Position numbers and translations under genes: made by a program. 64,000 nt of DNA from Thalassobacillus cyri (GTDB lineage: Bacteria > Bacillota > Bacilli > Bacillales > Halobacillaceae), in contig NZ_FNQR01000011.1 in assembly GCF_900107755.1 (NCBI RefSeq), positions 78,210 through 142,209 of the forward strand. Direction: 5' to 3'. Positions 39,332-47,641 of the stretch are shown here, piece by piece. The notes below the pieces were generated by a model, which was not told where the DNA came from, made no database searches, and was given only the letters and a program-made list of their open reading frames with translations. The first letter of the stretch is position 1, and every line of letters starts with the position of its first letter.

Positions 39332-40282
39332 TTACGCTTTTTTCTTAGTTTTGACTTTGGGTAAAATTTTCTTCTGTTCTACTTTGGATTCTCTGATCCA
39401 AGTGTTTTCATCAGACTCATCAAATTGCTCAATGAACTTTATGACTTCTTTTGTGATTGGTGTTGGAGTAGAAGCACCTGCAGTTACAGCTACTTTTTCG
39501 ACTCCTTGCAGCCATTCTAATTGTATTTCGGTAACATCAGCAATACGATAAGCCTCAGTCCCTGCAATTTCTTTAGAAACTTGTGCCAAACGATTGGAGT
39601 TGTTGCTCCGTGGGTCACCGACCACCAGGGTAAGGTCAGCATCTTTAGCCTGTTCGGATACTGCTTCCTGACGGACCTGAGTCGCCATGCATATTTCCTG
39701 GTGAAGCTCAACGTGAGGATATTTTTCTTTGATTTTTTCCATGACATCATAAACATCCCACTGACTCATGGTAGTTTGATTAGTAACCAATAATTTATCA
39801 TGTTCAACATCCAATTGCTCGACATCCTCTTCGGTCTGGACGAGGTGTACTTTTCCCGGTGCCACACCTACTGCGCCCTCAGGCTCAGGATGGCCTTTTT
39901 TACCAATATAAATGACTTCATATCCATCAGACACACGATCTCTGATCAAATTGTGAGTGTTGGTTACGTCAGGACAGGTGGCGTCCAGGACGGTCAATCC
40001 TTTTTCTTTGGCGCGTTCTTTTACTTCCGGTGAAACGCCATGGGCAGTGAAAATCACTGTACCATCATTGATGCCTTCCAATATATCTAAACGGTTTTTA
40101 CCATCCAGTGTAATGATTCCTTGATCTTTAAAAGCTTCTGTCACATGTGAGTTATGCACAATCATGCCTAAAATATATATCGGACGAGGTAAATTGGGGT
40201 CCTTAGACGCGTTTTGGGCGATTACCATGGCATCGACCACCCCATAGCAATAACCGCGCGGTGCTATTTTTATTACTTCCAT
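39332..40282 (-). CDS. ispH: 4-Hydroxy-3-methylbut-2-enyl diphosphate reductase IspH
   Basis: IspH is the last enzyme of the MEP pathway, giving isopentenyl and dimethylallyl diphosphate. The 316-residue iron-sulfur enzyme has the three cluster cysteines in RGYCYGV (C12), [11 protein letters not shown] and [10 protein letters not shown], plus MIVHNSHV and SNNSNRL for substrate. AGAGGGGGA precedes the ATG. It is transcribed against its neighbours from a clear promoter at 40343-40371. ispG, the preceding enzyme of the pathway, is 4 kb away. Confidence 0.97.
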   Translation of the reverse strand: MEVIKIAPRGYCYGVVDAMVIAQNASKDPNLPRPIYILGMIVHNSHVTEAFKDQGIITLDGKNRLDILEGINDGTVIFTAHGVSPEVKERAKEKGLTVLDATCPDVTNTHNLIRDRVSDGYEVIYIGKKGHPEPEGAVGVAPGKVHLVQTEEDVEQLDVEHDKLLVTNQTTMSQWDVYDVMEKIKEKYPHVELHQEICMATQVRQEAVSEQAKDADLTLVVGDPRSNNSNRLAQVSKEIAGTEAYRIADVTEIQLEWLQGVEKVAVTAGASTPTPITKEVIKFIEQFDESDENTWIRESKVEQKKILPKVKTKKKA

Positions 40283-40342
40283 GCTGGTTGGTTCCCCCTC
40301 TGAAAATAAAAATAATTCATCTTTCTTTCATGCATCAATTTC

Positions 40343-40371
40343 ATTATAAAGGGAAAAGTGGAAGATGACAA
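40343..40371 (-). promoter_or_regulatory. Sigma-A promoter of ispH
   Basis: On the minus strand TTGTCA (40371-40366), 17 bases, TATAAT (40348-40343). Confidence 0.7.
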
Positions 40372-40489
40372 AGAAGAGCTGTTTATAAGCGTGCAATTGT
40401 TGCTTGTGTCTACTATAATGAGGAAGGAAGTTCTTTTACCCACAAAGTTCGGTCTCACTCTGAACTTGTCTAGAAAAAGGAGTAATTAT

Positions 40490-41809
40490 ATGAAAAATCA
40501 TGAGTTCAATCAGTTTGCTATACACCCGATAGTCAGTGACATTATTGCTAAATATGGATTTACAGAACCTACTCCGATTCAACAGCAGGTTATCCCAGCT
40601 GTTTTACGAGGAGAAAGCATCATCGGTCAGTCTCATACAGGTTCAGGGAAAACCCACTCTTATTTGTTACCACTTTTCAATACATTAGATGAAACTAAAA
40701 ACCACGTGCAATTTGTGATCACAGCTCCTACGCGGGAGCTGGCTATCCAAATTTATGATGAAGTGCGTAAAAGCATTCATTTTGCTGAAAAAGACCATCG
40801 CTGGAAAGCAAAGCTGCTTATCGGAGGGACAGATAAGCAAAAAACAGTGGAAAAATTGAAAGAGCCTCCACACATTGTTGTGGGTACTCCTGGGCGCATT
40901 ATGGACCTCGTGAAGGAGGAAGCGCTTGATTTGCACCAGGCAAACGCTTTTGTATTGGATGAAGCTGATTTGATGCTTGATTTAGGTTTTATTGATGATG
41001 TCGATCAGATACTGATACGGATGAAACAAAATGTTCAACTGCTAGTATTTTCTGCAACTATTCCGGAACGTCTGCAGCCATTTTTGAAAAAATACCTTTC
41101 CAACCCAACGCATATTCAGATTAAAGATGATACGCCATCTCCTGCTTTGATGGAACATTTGGTAATTCCGTTACGTCATCGTTCACCCGCAGATATGATC
41201 ATCACTATATCCAAGGTTATTCAACCATACTTGGCCATTATATTTACAAATGGAAAAGAGCATGCCGATCGACTTGCTGTTGAACTACAGGAAAAGGGAT
41301 TGGAAGTAGGAGTCATCCATGGTGGTTTATCCCCTCGTGAAAGAAAACGGATGTTAAAAGAATTGCAAAACCTTCGTTATCAATACATCGTAGCAACTGA
41401 TCTAGCTTCACGTGGGATAGACATTCAAGGGGTAAGCCATGTTATCAATGCACAAATGCCGAAGGAAGAGGAGTTTTACATTCATCGTGTCGGACGGACT
41501 GCGCGTGCCGGACTTGAAGGAACTGCTATCAACCTTTTTAATGACTACGACCTTCCGTTGGTTCAGCGTTTAGAGAAAAAAGGGATTTCTTTTGACTTTT
41601 ATGATATCCGCAATGGCGAATGGAAAGAAGTAAAATCATACAATGAACGCCAAAAACGTGAAAAAACTAACGAATCGACCGTGGAAAAACAGGCATGGAA
41701 TATGGTGAAAAAACCGAAAAAAGTAAAGCCTGGATATAAAAAGAAAATGAAGCAGCAAGCAGAAAAGAACATGAAAAAACTAAAAAGGAATAACTTTAAG
41801 AAGAAATAA
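40490..41809 (+). CDS. cshB: DEAD-box RNA helicase CshB
   Basis: CshB is an ATP-dependent RNA helicase connected with cold adaptation and RNA turnover in Bacillus. The 439-residue protein has the Q motif (TPIQQQ), AHTGSGKT-type motif I (SHTGSGKTHS), PTRELAIQ, DEAD (LDEADLM), SAT (VFSATIP), and HRVGRTARAG, then a lysine-rich C-terminal tail. The ATG at 40490 follows AAAAAGGAG; the frame is open back to 40358 across the promoter region (TATAAT at 40414). Confidence 0.94.
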   Translation: MKNHEFNQFAIHPIVSDIIAKYGFTEPTPIQQQVIPAVLRGESIIGQSHTGSGKTHSYLLPLFNTLDETKNHVQFVITAPTRELAIQIYDEVRKSIHFAEKDHRWKAKLLIGGTDKQKTVEKLKEPPHIVVGTPGRIMDLVKEEALDLHQANAFVLDEADLMLDLGFIDDVDQILIRMKQNVQLLVFSATIPERLQPFLKKYLSNPTHIQIKDDTPSPALMEHLVIPLRHRSPADMIITISKVIQPYLAIIFTNGKEHADRLAVELQEKGLEVGVIHGGLSPRERKRMLKELQNLRYQYIVATDLASRGIDIQGVSHVINAQMPKEEEFYIHRVGRTARAGLEGTAINLFNDYDLPLVQRLEKKGISFDFYDIRNGEWKEVKSYNERQKREKTNESTVEKQAWNMVKKPKKVKPGYKKKMKQQAEKNMKKLKRNNFKKK

Positions 41810-41833
41810 TATAGATGACAGAGGTGTAGTAGT

Positions 41834-42727
41834 ATGGTGAAGATTGGTTCACACGTTTCAATGAAGGGGAAAAAAATGCTTTTAGGAGCAAGTGAAGAGG
41901 CCGCATCCTATGGCTCTAATACATTTATGATCTATACTGGCGCTCCACAAAATACACGAAGAAGACCGATAGAAGAATTGAATATCGAAACGGGATTGGA
42001 ACATATGCAAACGCATGAAATCGGGGACATTGTGGTTCATGCTCCTTATATCATTAATGTAGGAAACACCACAAAGCCGGAGACGTTTCAATTAGGTGTC
42101 GATTTTCTAAGGAATGAAATCTTAAGAACGGAAGCAATTGGTGCCAATCAGATTGTCTTGCATCCGGGTGCTCATGTGGGAGCAGGAACAGACCAAGGGA
42201 TAGACAAGATCATTTCTGGTTTGAATGAAGTGCTGCATAAAGATCAAAAAGCGCAGATTGCTTTAGAAACGATGGCAGGTAAAGGCTCCGAGTGCGGAAG
42301 GACTTTTGATGAATTGGCTAAGATCATCGATGGAGTAGAGATGAATGACAAATTGTCCATTTGTCTCGATACTTGTCACATCCATGATGCAGGTTATGAT
42401 GTCGTTAATGATTTCGACGGTGTCCTTGAAGAGTTCGATAAAATCATCGGCCTTGATCGCCTGAAAGTCATTCATGTGAACGACAGTAAAAATGAACGTG
42501 GAGCAGCTAAAGACCGTCACGAAAACATTGGATTTGGTCATATTGGTTTTAATGCACTGAGTTATGTCGTTCATCATCCGCAATTGGAGGATTTACCTAA
42601 AATCCTTGAAACTCCTTATGTCGGAGAAGATAAGAAAAATAAAAAGCCTCCATATAAATTTGAGATTGAAATGTTGAAAGCAAAAAGTTTTGATGAAGAT
42701 TTAAAAAGTAAAATTATGAAACAATAA
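41834..42727 (+). CDS. nfo: Deoxyribonuclease IV (endonuclease IV)
   Basis: Nfo cleaves DNA at abasic sites in base excision repair; in Bacillus it also protects spores. The 297-residue TIM barrel has its trinuclear zinc ligands in [30 protein letters not shown] and HVNDSKN ... [18 protein letters not shown] precedes the ATG. It lies 24 bases after cshB, as in B. subtilis yqfR-nfo. Confidence 0.97.
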   Translation: MVKIGSHVSMKGKKMLLGASEEAASYGSNTFMIYTGAPQNTRRRPIEELNIETGLEHMQTHEIGDIVVHAPYIINVGNTTKPETFQLGVDFLRNEILRTEAIGANQIVLHPGAHVGAGTDQGIDKIISGLNEVLHKDQKAQIALETMAGKGSECGRTFDELAKIIDGVEMNDKLSICLDTCHIHDAGYDVVNDFDGVLEEFDKIIGLDRLKVIHVNDSKNERGAAKDRHENIGFGHIGFNALSYVVHHPQLEDLPKILETPYVGEDKKNKKPPYKFEIEMLKAKSFDEDLKSKIMKQ

Positions 42728-42728
42728 C

Positions 42729-42770
42729 GAAAAACGCACCAACCTCGTAATGAGTGTTGGTGCGTTTTTT
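42729..42770. terminator. Bidirectional terminator nfo / DUF2624 gene
   Basis: AAAACGCACCAAC pairs with GTTGGTGCGTTTT between convergent genes. It touches the stop codon of the minus-strand gene. Confidence 0.9.
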
Positions 42771-43054
42771 CATTTAAGTAAGTGACTTACACCGTATTCT
42801 TCAGCTATTTGATAAAGAATACGATTCACTTTTTTGGCAGTATCAGGACTTGTAATAGCGGCCAGCTTCTTTAACATAGTTATACGCTCATTGGCGTTTA
42901 ATGGGTTGAAATTATTATGCTTCAATTCTTTGATGATTTGATCTGCTTCCTGCTTAGTAATTTGTATACCATACTTTTCACAATATTTTAATACATCTTT
43001 TACGGTTAACTGCTTCAATTTTCGGGTAACTATATGTTGTGCCATATCTTTCAT
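42770..43054 (-). CDS. yqfT: DUF2624 family protein (YqfT-like)
   Basis: This 94-residue helical protein of unknown function reads like YqfT, which follows nfo in B. subtilis on the same relative position. It has KLKQLTVKDVLKYCEKYGI and ERITMLKKLAAITSPDTA blocks. GAGGAGG lies seven bases before the ATG at 43054. In B. subtilis yqfU, zur and yqfW come next; none of these is here. Confidence 0.75.
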   Translation of the reverse strand: MKDMAQHIVTRKLKQLTVKDVLKYCEKYGIQITKQEADQIIKELKHNNFNPLNANERITMLKKLAAITSPDTAKKVNRILYQIAEEYGVSHLLK

Positions 43055-43247
43055 AGCGAATCCTCCTCGACACGAGTACTCTTCACATCCTATTCCTACA
43101 TAATGGAAACGTGAATGGTAAGTTCAGGAATATAGTGTTTATCAATTGCTTTCTAACACCTAGTCCGTTAGTATCGGTTGATGAGTCGATTTCTCAAGTG
43201 TAATCGTATAAAAAGCAGAATTTGTACCCGTATTAAGGAGTGAAGTA

Positions 43248-43955
43248 ATGAAATCATTAAAGAAGATGTTCCAAATTGGAGCAATCGTGCTCCTTGTCGG
43301 CTTATTCTTTTTTGTTATCCATTTTATGAAGGATGATACCAAAACTACTGCAGAAGGTAACAGTACTGCAGAAGAGGATACTAATAAAAGAGTTGCTGTA
43401 GACAGCGCTCTGTCAGCTCCCCCAAAAAAATCACAAAAACTTGAAGAAGGATATTATGAATGGCACGAGTTGGAATTGACAGCGGATCGCTTAGTAAAAG
43501 AGAGCGAGGGAAGGTTTAAGAAATCCTGGGCCATGTTTCTTGTCAGAGAAACAGAACGTTATGGCATAGATCCATTTTTGGTTTATGAATTATTAAAAGT
43601 GGAAACAGGAGGTACCTTCAACCCGGAATTGGTTGGACCCGCTACGAAATATGGACGAGCCTATGGCATGGCGCAGTTCATGAAAAACACTGCTCCATGG
43701 ATCGCTGATATGGGAGGACTTCCATATAAAGATGAATTATTATTCGACCCATATTATTCTATGCAATTATCGATGATCTATCTGGATTACCTGCATGGGA
43801 AATATGGTAACTGGAATGAAGCATTGACCGCTTACCATCGTGGCATGGGTGGCTTAGAAAATTATAAGGATAAGAATGGACATGCGAAAAGCTGGTATGC
43901 TGTGGAAATACAAGAAAATGCAGAAACACATCCGACATTTGCATCAGCTAATTGA
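43248..43955 (+). CDS. Membrane-anchored lytic transglycosylase-like protein
   Basis: The 235-residue protein has an N-terminal anchor (residues 9-27), a spacer of about 55 residues, and a lysozyme-fold SLT domain (about 85-225). The likely catalytic glutamate is E119 in LLKVETGG. AYGMAQFM stands for the usual GLMQ block and ALTAYHRGMGG for the usual AYNAGPG block, so the site is complete but divergent. It probably cleaves peptidoglycan glycan strands outside the membrane. It replaces yqfU-zur-yqfW of B. subtilis. Its physiological role is unknown. Confidence 0.82.
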   Translation: MKSLKKMFQIGAIVLLVGLFFFVIHFMKDDTKTTAEGNSTAEEDTNKRVAVDSALSAPPKKSQKLEEGYYEWHELELTADRLVKESEGRFKKSWAMFLVRETERYGIDPFLVYELLKVETGGTFNPELVGPATKYGRAYGMAQFMKNTAPWIADMGGLPYKDELLFDPYYSMQLSMIYLDYLHGKYGNWNEALTAYHRGMGGLENYKDKNGHAKSWYAVEIQENAETHPTFASAN

Positions 43956-43956
43956 T

Positions 43957-44000
43957 CAAAAACGTTATTGGACGGGATATACCTGTTCAATAGCGTTTTA
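43957..44000 (+). terminator. Putative terminator after the transglycosylase gene
   Basis: AAAACGTTATTG pairs imperfectly with CAATAGCGTTTT across a GC-containing loop; the downstream T run is short. Confidence 0.5.
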
Positions 44001-44103
44001 AATTTGTGCTTATTTCCTAGTCATGTAACTATTTCCTCGTAAGTTTAATGTTAACCTGCAGACAATATGAAGGAATCTCCATAAAGAAAGCGAGGGTGTT
44101 AAA

Positions 44104-44511
44104 ATGGATGATTCCAAAAAGCGCTCAACCTATGATGAGGTAGAAAAAGGACCTCATTATGGAGATGATACTAAGCAGGAAGAAAAGCAAGGGCTGGTTT
44201 ATCATGACGAGCCTTATCGATCAAAGGGTTATGAGGAAGAGTATGCGCAAGAACTCGCAATGAGCCCAAATGAAACCATAAAATCCGAAGAACAAGAGAC
44301 AGAGATGCAAACGGAAGTGAAAACCGGTATGGGCTGGTTAGCTTTGGTGATTGCTGGATTGTCTTTATTCATCGCTCCAATTCTTTTAGGGGGAGCAGGG
44401 ATTGTACTTGGGTTCATTTCGAGAAGAAGAGGGGCCGAAACCTTAGGTAATACAGCTATATTCATCGGTGCGGCTTCCATTCTTTTATCACTCTTCTTCA
44501 CCGCGTTTTAG
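44104..44511 (+). CDS. YqfX-like small membrane protein, unknown function
   Basis: The 135-residue protein has a hydrophilic, Glu-rich N-terminal half (about 1-72) and two C-terminal membrane helices (about 76-98 and 113-134) around a short basic turn (SRRRGAET). It resembles B. subtilis YqfX, which also lies beside ispG (yqfY), but the tail-anchored double-helix pattern is common, so I leave the symbol empty. GAGGGTG precedes the ATG. Confidence 0.7.
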   Translation: MDDSKKRSTYDEVEKGPHYGDDTKQEEKQGLVYHDEPYRSKGYEEEYAQELAMSPNETIKSEEQETEMQTEVKTGMGWLALVIAGLSLFIAPILLGGAGIVLGFISRRRGAETLGNTAIFIGAASILLSLFFTAF

Positions 44512-44553
44512 GCGGAAAAGTGGGATTATCTGTTTAATGGATGTCCTATTTTT

Positions 44554-44585
44554 AAAAAAGGTGAGCCCAAATGGGCTCACCTTTT
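44554..44585. terminator. Bidirectional terminator before ispG
   Basis: AAAAGGTGAGCCC pairs with GGGCTCACCTTTT around AAAT between convergent genes. Confidence 0.9.
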
Positions 44586-45672
44586 ATGCTTCTTGTTTTT
44601 TATAATGTTCTTCAGCAAGTTTATCGACTTCTTTTTTCAATTCTTCCACCATGATATCCTCTGGTACTTTACGAATGATTTCACCGTGACGGAATAATAA
44701 ACCTTCACCTCTGGCGCCTGCGATTCCAATGTCTGCTTCACGAGCTTCCCCTGGCCCATTTACTGCACAGCCAAGAACTGCTACTTTTATAGGTGCTTTA
44801 ATGGTTGAAATATATTCTTCCACTTCATTCGCAATGGAAATCAAATCGATTTCAATACGGCCGCATGTAGGGCAGGAAATCAAGGTAGCAGCATTGGCAG
44901 CCAGCCCAAATGATTTCAATAGTTCACGTCCGACTTTGACTTCTTCTACCGGATCGGCACTCAAAGAGATACGTAACGTACTTCCGATGCCTTTGCTTAA
45001 GATAGCACCAAGGCCTGCCGCACTTTTCACAGTACCAGCGAATTGTGTGCCGGATTCGGTAATCCCAAGATGCAATGGGTATTTGATTGCTTCCGCCGCT
45101 TTTGTATAAGCTTCAATCGCCAGTTGAACATCTGATGCTTTTAAGGAAACAATAATATCATGAAAATCAAGGTCTTCCAGAATTTTGATATGATGTAAGG
45201 CGCTTTCTACCATACCTTCTGCTGTTGGATAGCCATATTTCTTTAGGATATGCTTTTCTAACGAACCAGCGTTTACGCCGATGCGAATAGGAATGCCTCT
45301 TTTTTTAGCGGCATTTACCACTGCTTCTACTTTCTCACGGCGGCCGATATTTCCAGGGTTGATACGGATTTTATCTGCTCCGCCTTCGATTGCTTTTAAT
45401 GCCATTTTATAATCAAAGTGAATATCAACTACAAGGGGGATATTGATGCGTTTTTTAATTTCAGGGATGGCATCAGCAGCACGATCGTCTGGACATGCTA
45501 CCCTCACAACTTGGCATCCGGCTTCTTCTAAACGATGAATTTCGTTTACTGTAGCTTCTACATCATGAGTTTTTGTCGTAGTCATGGATTGAACCACAAC
45601 CTGGTCCGAACCACCAATTATCAAATCGCCGACTCTGACTGGCCGGGTATCTTTTCTATGCGTAATTGCCAT
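44584..45672 (-). CDS. ispG: 4-Hydroxy-3-methylbut-2-en-1-yl diphosphate synthase IspG
   Basis: IspG (GcpE) makes HMBPP from MEcPP, the step before IspH. The 362-residue protein has an N-terminal TIM barrel ([15 protein letters not shown]) and the C-terminal iron-sulfur domain with SCPTCGR and GCAVNGPGE cysteines. I start it at the ATG at 45672, ten bases after AAAGGAG; the frame is open to a GTG at 45699 but that extension contains the ribosome site. It matches yqfY in place. Confidence 0.96.
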   Translation of the reverse strand: MAITHRKDTRPVRVGDLIIGGSDQVVVQSMTTTKTHDVEATVNEIHRLEEAGCQVVRVACPDDRAADAIPEIKKRINIPLVVDIHFDYKMALKAIEGGADKIRINPGNIGRREKVEAVVNAAKKRGIPIRIGVNAGSLEKHILKKYGYPTAEGMVESALHHIKILEDLDFHDIIVSLKASDVQLAIEAYTKAAEAIKYPLHLGITESGTQFAGTVKSAAGLGAILSKGIGSTLRISLSADPVEEVKVGRELLKSFGLAANAATLISCPTCGRIEIDLISIANEVEEYISTIKAPIKVAVLGCAVNGPGEAREADIGIAGARGEGLLFRHGEIIRKVPEDIMVEELKKEVDKLAEEHYKKQEA

Positions 45673-45777
45673 AAGTGAAACGCTCCTTTGTTTGTTCACA
45701 TTGAAGGGTATTTTTTTATACCATCCCTTATTATAAGGCCTAAATGTATAAATGAGAAGTAAGATTACTTAGATTAT

Positions 45778-46146
45778 CTATTCTAACTGATCTTTTTCAT
45801 ATAATGGAAAATAATAAACTTTTTCAATCGTAAGGCTGGAGGGGTCTATTCCAGGGTTCAATTGTTGAAAATCCTCAATCATGGTATTCATGGAATGGTA
45901 ATACTCACCATTATGGAGTTGTTCCATGATAGAAAGTACCGTATCCCCAGCTTTCACTTTTACCGGAACCTTTTGGTTATAACGTAACGGAGGCTCGAGT
46001 ATATCTCCTTGTGGAGGTGGAGGATTTTCTATGGTATTTACTTTATGATCTGATTCACTCCTATTGATCGTAGTACCAATAGTCAAGTCTTTGTATAAAC
46101 TGACTAAAAGCAGTATCATTAAGATAAATAAACCTAATTTCTTCAT
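45778..46146 (-). CDS. yqfZ: LysM-domain membrane protein (YqfZ-like)
   Basis: The 122-residue protein has an N-terminal anchor or signal (residues 4-20), a proline-rich linker (NPPPPQGD), and one C-terminal LysM-type domain (VKAGDTVLSIMEQL ... YYFPLYE) for binding peptidoglycan. Its place upstream of ispG fits B. subtilis yqfZ. The ATG at 46146 lies eight bases after GGGGGAGG; an in-frame ATG at 46164 overlaps that site. No enzyme domain is attached. Confidence 0.8.
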   Translation of the reverse strand: MKKLGLFILMILLLVSLYKDLTIGTTINRSESDHKVNTIENPPPPQGDILEPPLRYNQKVPVKVKAGDTVLSIMEQLHNGEYYHSMNTMIEDFQQLNPGIDPSSLTIEKVYYFPLYEKDQLE

Positions 46147-46213
46147 ACTAACAGCCTCCCCCATTTAATGATATATGTGTACTATTCGCCTTACACCAAA
46201 AACTTTCCTTTTT

Positions 46214-46242
46214 TGAAACCAATATTATATGTAATTCGTATA
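46214..46242 (+). promoter_or_regulatory. ECF sigma-W-type promoter of the second nfeD
   Basis: TGAAAC (46214-46219), 17 bases, CGTATA (46237-46242) has the same elements and spacing as the promoter at 19004. It lies 31 bases before the NfeD start. Confidence 0.8.
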
Positions 46243-46273
46243 TATGAATAAAGTACGGAGAGGGCGTGTAAAT

Positions 46274-46918
46274 ATGGGAATTTTACAAAATGATTGGGTA
46301 AGTTTTCTAATAACGTTTTTTGGAACGTTATTTTTGATTGGGGAGCTGCTTGTCAATGCCCGGGGTTTATTCGGAATATTAGGGTTAGGGTTTATCACCG
46401 TATTTTTTTACTCCTTTCTATCCCCAAGTATGTTTATTCTTATGATGTTGATTTATTTGATCGGTCTCATTTTAATTATCATTGATGGAAAATTAATAAA
46501 TGATGGTACATTAGCTACGATCGGTGCCGTGTGTATGATCATTGCAGTAGGATTCAGCTCACCTAATTGGGTTGCTGGCTTGTACGGTGTAATTGGTGTA
46601 ATTCTCGGGGGAGCTAGTTCCCTCTTCTTTTTAAAAGCATTCAAAAGAAGAGATATGTGGTCTAAAATCACATTGATCGATCAATTATCTACAGAAGCTG
46701 GTTATAATACCATGAATGAAACCTATAAGAGTTTGTTAAACGAGGAAGGGGTTGCACAGACAGATATGCGCCCTGTGGGAACTGTACAAATCAAAGGAAG
46801 AGACTACAGTGCTGTCACTAACGGTCAATGGATTTCCAAGGGTGCAACAATTATGGTAGAAGCAGTTGACGGAACAAAGATATTGGTGGCAAAAAAACAA
46901 AACAATGATGTAAAATGA
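46274..46918 (+). CDS. Short NfeD family membrane protein
   Basis: The 214-residue protein has four membrane segments (about residues 10-130) and a C-terminal OB-fold domain of the NfeD type (MRPVGTVQIKGRDYSAVTNG in two parts, residues 170-210). It lacks the ClpP-like protease domain of the longer NfeD at 19067. Short NfeD forms usually sit beside a flotillin; none is here. The ATG at 46274 follows GAGAGGGCGTG; an ATG at 46244 in frame would lie at the promoter. Role in membrane stress is inferred from the promoter. Confidence 0.85.
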   Translation: MGILQNDWVSFLITFFGTLFLIGELLVNARGLFGILGLGFITVFFYSFLSPSMFILMMLIYLIGLILIIIDGKLINDGTLATIGAVCMIIAVGFSSPNWVAGLYGVIGVILGGASSLFFLKAFKRRDMWSKITLIDQLSTEAGYNTMNETYKSLLNEEGVAQTDMRPVGTVQIKGRDYSAVTNGQWISKGATIMVEAVDGTKILVAKKQNNDVK

Positions 46919-46947
46919 CCCGCCAGAAAGATCGGCGGGTCATTTCA
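46913..46947. terminator. Bidirectional terminator after nfeD
   Basis: AAATGACCCGCC (46913-46924) pairs with GGCGGGTCATTT (46934-46945) between convergent genes; it overlaps both stop codons. Confidence 0.9.
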
Positions 46948-47437
46948 TTTTGGGGATATAGCGCATACTCAAAAATAGATAGACAGCGGTTGCAAAAATA
47001 TAAACAAATATAATAGAAGAAACTGACCAGAGAAAAGATTCAACTACCACTAAAATGATGGTTGGAGCAGTGATGGAAAGTGTACTCATATTCCATAATT
47101 GCTTATAATCTGCTCGTTTGTTCCCTGCTTTTACATAGATGAGGCCGATGCCTGCCAATAAGCTGGCACTGCAGAATAATAACAATGAAATCAGTAAATA
47201 GATAAAGGGCAGAAAGATGATGGTAAAAACACCGCTTGAGATTCCTTTCATTATTCCTCCAGAGCCTTCCCCGGTAGAAAATAAAGTAGAGAAAATCATG
47301 CTTAAAAGAACCGGGATTAAGACTATTAAGCTTAAAAAGAAAATATAACCAATTGCTTTTCCGATCGGCTGAAAACGAAAAGCGCTGATTAGTTTGAAAT
47401 GATAACAGCTTTTTATCAATAATTGTGTTTTACTCAT
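46940..47437 (-). CDS. DUF1189-like membrane protein
   Basis: This 165-residue protein has about four membrane segments and starts with a polar stretch reading SCYHFKLISAFRFQPIGKAIGY, which resembles the SLYNPKxxAxFRxxxxGKxxxY head of DUF1189 proteins. Function is unknown. AAAGGAG precedes the ATG. It is transcribed toward the nfeD gene and divergently from the Na/Pi symporter. In B. subtilis yqgB occupies a similar place, but I am not certain of orthology. Confidence 0.7.
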   Translation of the reverse strand: MSKTQLLIKSCYHFKLISAFRFQPIGKAIGYIFFLSLIVLIPVLLSMIFSTLFSTGEGSGGIMKGISSGVFTIIFLPFIYLLISLLLFCSASLLAGIGLIYVKAGNKRADYKQLWNMSTLSITAPTIILVVVESFLWSVSSIIFVYIFATAVYLFLSMRYIPKMK

Positions 47438-47641
47438 TAAAATATTCTCCTTTGATTATGTACCTCTTTCATATTAAAGCAGGGAACAAGTATCGACAAG
47501 GGAAATCTGATTATTAACCGAATGTAAATTTAGTGTTAAATTTAACAGTTTTTCTTTACAAATGTTTTGAAAGTCATTAATAATGGTAGAGGTGTTTAAA
47601 GAGAAACAAAACTTTGGATGAACAGAAGGGGTGGACAACCG

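Noticed and set aside
39315..40033. Plus-strand frames opposite ispH
   Set aside because: They read as antisense of a fully conserved enzyme and lack start signals.
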